Positions 62,249-64,000 of a DNA stretch of 64,000 bases are shown here, in pieces. Under the pieces are notes generated by a model. It ran no database searches. It saw only the letters and a list, made by a program, of their open reading frames with translations, and was not told the origin of the DNA. Position 1 is the first letter of the stretch. Each line of letters starts with the position of its first letter. Made by a program: the position numbers and the translations under genes. Source of the DNA: Agrococcus sp. Marseille-P2731 (GTDB lineage: Bacteria > Actinomycetota > Actinomycetes > Actinomycetales > Microbacteriaceae). Where the stretch lies: the NCBI RefSeq assembly GCF_900117395.1, contig NZ_FPEG01000002.1, positions 620,001 to 684,000 on the forward strand, given 5' to 3'.

Positions 62249-63394
62249 TCAGCGAGTCGGCCAGTGCCACGAGGGCTGGTCGAGCAGCCCCTCGCGGCCG
62301 GAGACGATGGTCTCCCCCATCTGCTTCTCGAGCTCGATGCGCGTGCCGCCGAGCGCCTCCGCGAGATCGGCCTGGTGGGTCACGACGATGACCTGCGTCG
62401 TCTCAGCCGCGCTGCGGATGCGCTCGGCGAGCGCCGGGACCAGGTCGCGGTGCAGGCTGCGCTCCGGCTCGTTCAGCACGATGAGCTCCGGCTTCTCGGC
62501 CGAGAGCATCGCGGCGGTGAGCAGCAGGTACTGCAGCGTGCCGTCGGAGAGCTCAGCCGCCGTCAGCGGGCGGAGGACGCCTGGCTGCTCGAGCGCGACC
62601 TGCATGCGGCCGTCAGCGGAGGGAGCGCCCAGCTCCAGCCGCGAACCGGGGAAGGCGTCGTCGATCGCTCGCTCGAGCTCGCGCCCCGAGCCCTGCTCGA
62701 TCGCGGTCTGCAGGACCGCCGCCAGGTTGGCGCCGTCGTCGTCGAGGCGCGAGGCGCGCGTGGCGACCTGCGGCTGGCGCGCGGGCGACGTGGCGTCGGT
62801 GCGCAGGGCGTCGTGGAACCGCCAGCTGCGCAGCATGCGCCGGGCGCCCGCGAGCTCGGCCGCCTCGGTGTGGCCCGCGAACTCGTCGAGCACGGAGGCC
62901 CACGGGTGCAGACCGCGCGCGAGCTCCGTCCATGCCCTGCCGCTCGCGACGCGCGCGAGACCGCGCTTGCGCTCGACGAGCGTGCCCGCCGGTCGAGGAT
63001 CGGCGCCCACGAACACGTGCTCCTGCTTGATCTCCGGATCGCGGTCGAAGGCGCTGTGCTGCGCGACCGGCAGCCCCAGGTCGATCGCGTAGCCCAGGTG
63101 GTCGGTCGCGACGCCCAGGCGCAGCGCGACCGCGCCACCGCGCACGGTGCCCTGCGCGCGCAGGCCAGGGCGCGTGCCGCGCTCCGGCCCCGCCCAGCGC
63201 ACTGCCTCCAGGCCGCCGTCGCTCGCGAGCGAGCCGATGATCCGGCCCGACCCGCAGTCGGCGAGCAGGCGCAGCGCCCGGTAGAGGTTGGACTTGCCCG
63301 AGCCGTTCGCGCCGGTGATGACGGTGAGCGGCGCCAGGTCGACGGCGAGCGAGCGGATCGAGCGGTAGCCCTCGATCGCGAGGCGGGTGATCAC
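62249..63394 (-). CDS. AAA ATPase (RecF/SMC-like, AAA_21)
   Basis: 381 residues: MITRLAIEGYRSIRSLAVDLAPLTVITGANGSGKSNLYRAL (Walker A at 28-36), a middle region with DPEIKQEHVFVGADPR, then LTAAELSDGTLQYLLLTAAML (signature) and ELIVLNEPERSLHRDLVPALAERI (Walker B), VIVVTHQADLAEAL (H-loop). Stand-alone members are common in accessory regions and some act in defence with nucleases; no partner nuclease is seen. Overlaps the DinB gene by 4 bases. Confidence 0.88.
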   Translation of the reverse strand: MITRLAIEGYRSIRSLAVDLAPLTVITGANGSGKSNLYRALRLLADCGSGRIIGSLASDGGLEAVRWAGPERGTRPGLRAQGTVRGGAVALRLGVATDHLGYAIDLGLPVAQHSAFDRDPEIKQEHVFVGADPRPAGTLVERKRGLARVASGRAWTELARGLHPWASVLDEFAGHTEAAELAGARRMLRSWRFHDALRTDATSPARQPQVATRASRLDDDGANLAAVLQTAIEQGSGRELERAIDDAFPGSRLELGAPSADGRMQVALEQPGVLRPLTAAELSDGTLQYLLLTAAMLSAEKPELIVLNEPERSLHRDLVPALAERIRSAAETTQVIVVTHQADLAEALGGTRIELEKQMGETIVSGREGLLDQPSWHWPTR

Positions 63395-63897
63395 GCGTCG
63401 AGCAGCCCGCGCGCGTAGGCGGCCTGGCCGGCATGCTGCACGTCGTCGTCGATGACGCTGACGAGCCGCACGCCGAGCGTCACGGGCGGATCCCAGGCGT
63501 CATCGACGACGCGCTCCAGATCGTCCGGCGACAGCGTGCCGAGGTAGGCGAGCGTCGCCGCGTGCACCGCGTCGAGATAGTCGAGCAGCGCCTGCGCCGA
63601 CTCCGGCTGCACCGCGCGCACCGCCGCCGCGTCGTGCCCGTAGCCGGTGTCCGACGCATCCGTCTCGACGCCGAAGCGCGGCCCCCACGCGCGGGAGACG
63701 TACACCTGCTCCGTGCCCGCCACGTCAGCGACCTGTGCGTCCTGCACGCGTGCGAGGTGCCAGACGAGCCAGCCGATGGTGTTCGCGCCCGGCGCCGGCG
63801 GCTCCGCCAGCTGCGCGGGCGTCAGCCCTTCGACCGCGCGACGCGCCGACTCCGGCACGCGCGAGAACGACTCGGTCAGGATGTCGATGGCATCCAT
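63391..63897 (-). CDS. DinB-like (DUF664/mycothiol-dependent) protein
   Basis: 168 residues, four-helix bundle: ILTESFSRVPESARRAVEGLTPAQLAEPPAPGANTIGWLVWHLARVQDAQVADV contains the metal His in WHLARVQDAQ, and SVIDDDVQHAGQAAYARGLLDA has a late His (QHAGQ), the usual three-His site. Family members include mycothiol- or bacillithiol-dependent transferases. ATG 63897 has GAGGAGG upstream and overlaps the ligA stop. Confidence 0.85.
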   Translation of the reverse strand: MDAIDILTESFSRVPESARRAVEGLTPAQLAEPPAPGANTIGWLVWHLARVQDAQVADVAGTEQVYVSRAWGPRFGVETDASDTGYGHDAAAVRAVQPESAQALLDYLDAVHAATLAYLGTLSPDDLERVVDDAWDPPVTLGVRLVSVIDDDVQHAGQAAYARGLLDA

Positions 63898-64000
63898 CAC
63901 GCCTCCTCGGGAGCTGGGAGGGCGCCGGGGCCCTCGGTGACCAGGATGCGGAAGCCCTCGGCGTCCAGGATGCGGAGGCCGAGCGCCTCCGCCTTGCCGA
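63897..64000 (-). CDS. ligA: NAD-dependent DNA ligase, C-terminal end (BRCT domain, runs off window)
   Basis: The last 33 visible residues, GKAEALGLRILDAEGFRILVTEG followed by PGALPAPEEA, match the tail of a BRCT domain (GSK-x-KAEALG-x-RILDE-x-F). The most likely owner is LigA, which in actinobacteria stands near gatCAB, but another BRCT protein is possible. The rest lies beyond base 64000. Its stop TGA shares a base with the DinB ATG. Confidence 0.65.
   Translation of the reverse strand, partial: GKAEALGLRILDAEGFRILVTEGPGALPAPEEA

Overview
The window is chromosomal DNA of a high-GC actinobacterium. Family Microbacteriaceae is the best guess (possibly near Agrococcus), inferred from very GC-rich codons with frequent GTG and TTG starts, an HrcA/DnaJ pair, actinobacterial families such as DUF3097 and the Rv2578c-type radical SAM protein, F420/luciferase-like oxidoreductases, and the ligA to gatCAB neighbourhood. 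Genes are densely packed in runs that overlap by 1-8 bases. No phage, insertion sequence or CRISPR array was seen.

Bases 1-5.8 kb: the start of leuA with a 13-residue leucine-rich leader peptide and attenuator, then a five-gene minus-strand operon (histidine kinase, LuxR-type regulator, alpha/beta hydrolase, ABC ATPase, FtsX-type permease). Bases 5.8-17.6 kb: a housekeeping block on the minus strand (lepA, DUF1990, hemW; hrcA-dnaJ-rsmE behind a CIRCE operator; HIT, phoH, ybeY, a CBS/CorC membrane protein, era), interrupted by a plus-strand DUF4870 protein. Bases 17.8-25.4 kb: rpsT, two facing arrays of 20-bp repeats, holA, comEC, comEA, a 36-bp repeat element and leuS.

Bases 25.5-35 kb: pabB and a pabC-like gene divergent from one near-palindrome that holds both start codons, two small regulator units (TetR; PadR with a HAAS membrane protein), a SRAP DNA-protein crosslink sensor, an App1-like phosphatase, a Nudix hydrolase, a thioesterase and an acetyltransferase. 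Bases 35-43.3 kb: mmsA, ettA, an accessory ssb, yceI, DedA, tRNA-Arg, a HAD phosphatase, orn and tRNA-His. Bases 43.3-49.6 kb: a siderophore-interacting protein with an IdeR-like box, a zinc alcohol dehydrogenase, and a thiamine/HMP ECF transporter (ykoE-ykoD-ykoC) behind a TPP riboswitch, with a small P-loop kinase translationally coupled to it.

Bases 49.6-58 kb: an SGNH hydrolase, a 37-bp tandem array, DUF3097, two divergent luciferase-like oxidoreductases, a GlsB-type membrane protein, gatCAB and a YdcF-like protein. Bases 58.4-64 kb: a radical SAM (spore photoproduct lyase-like) gene with a perfect LexA box, then what looks like an accessory insertion (hydrolase, MerR, phosphotransferase-like, AAA ATPase, DinB) ending at the C-terminus of ligA at the window edge.

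The most unusual material is the set of intergenic tandem arrays (periods 20, 35, 36 and 37 bp), above all the two 20-bp arrays between rpsT and holA. They carry the same core motif in the sense orientation downstream of each convergent gene. The regulatory sites seen (Leu attenuator, CIRCE, TPP riboswitch, LexA, IdeR-like, MerR and PadR palindromes) tie several genes to specific signals.
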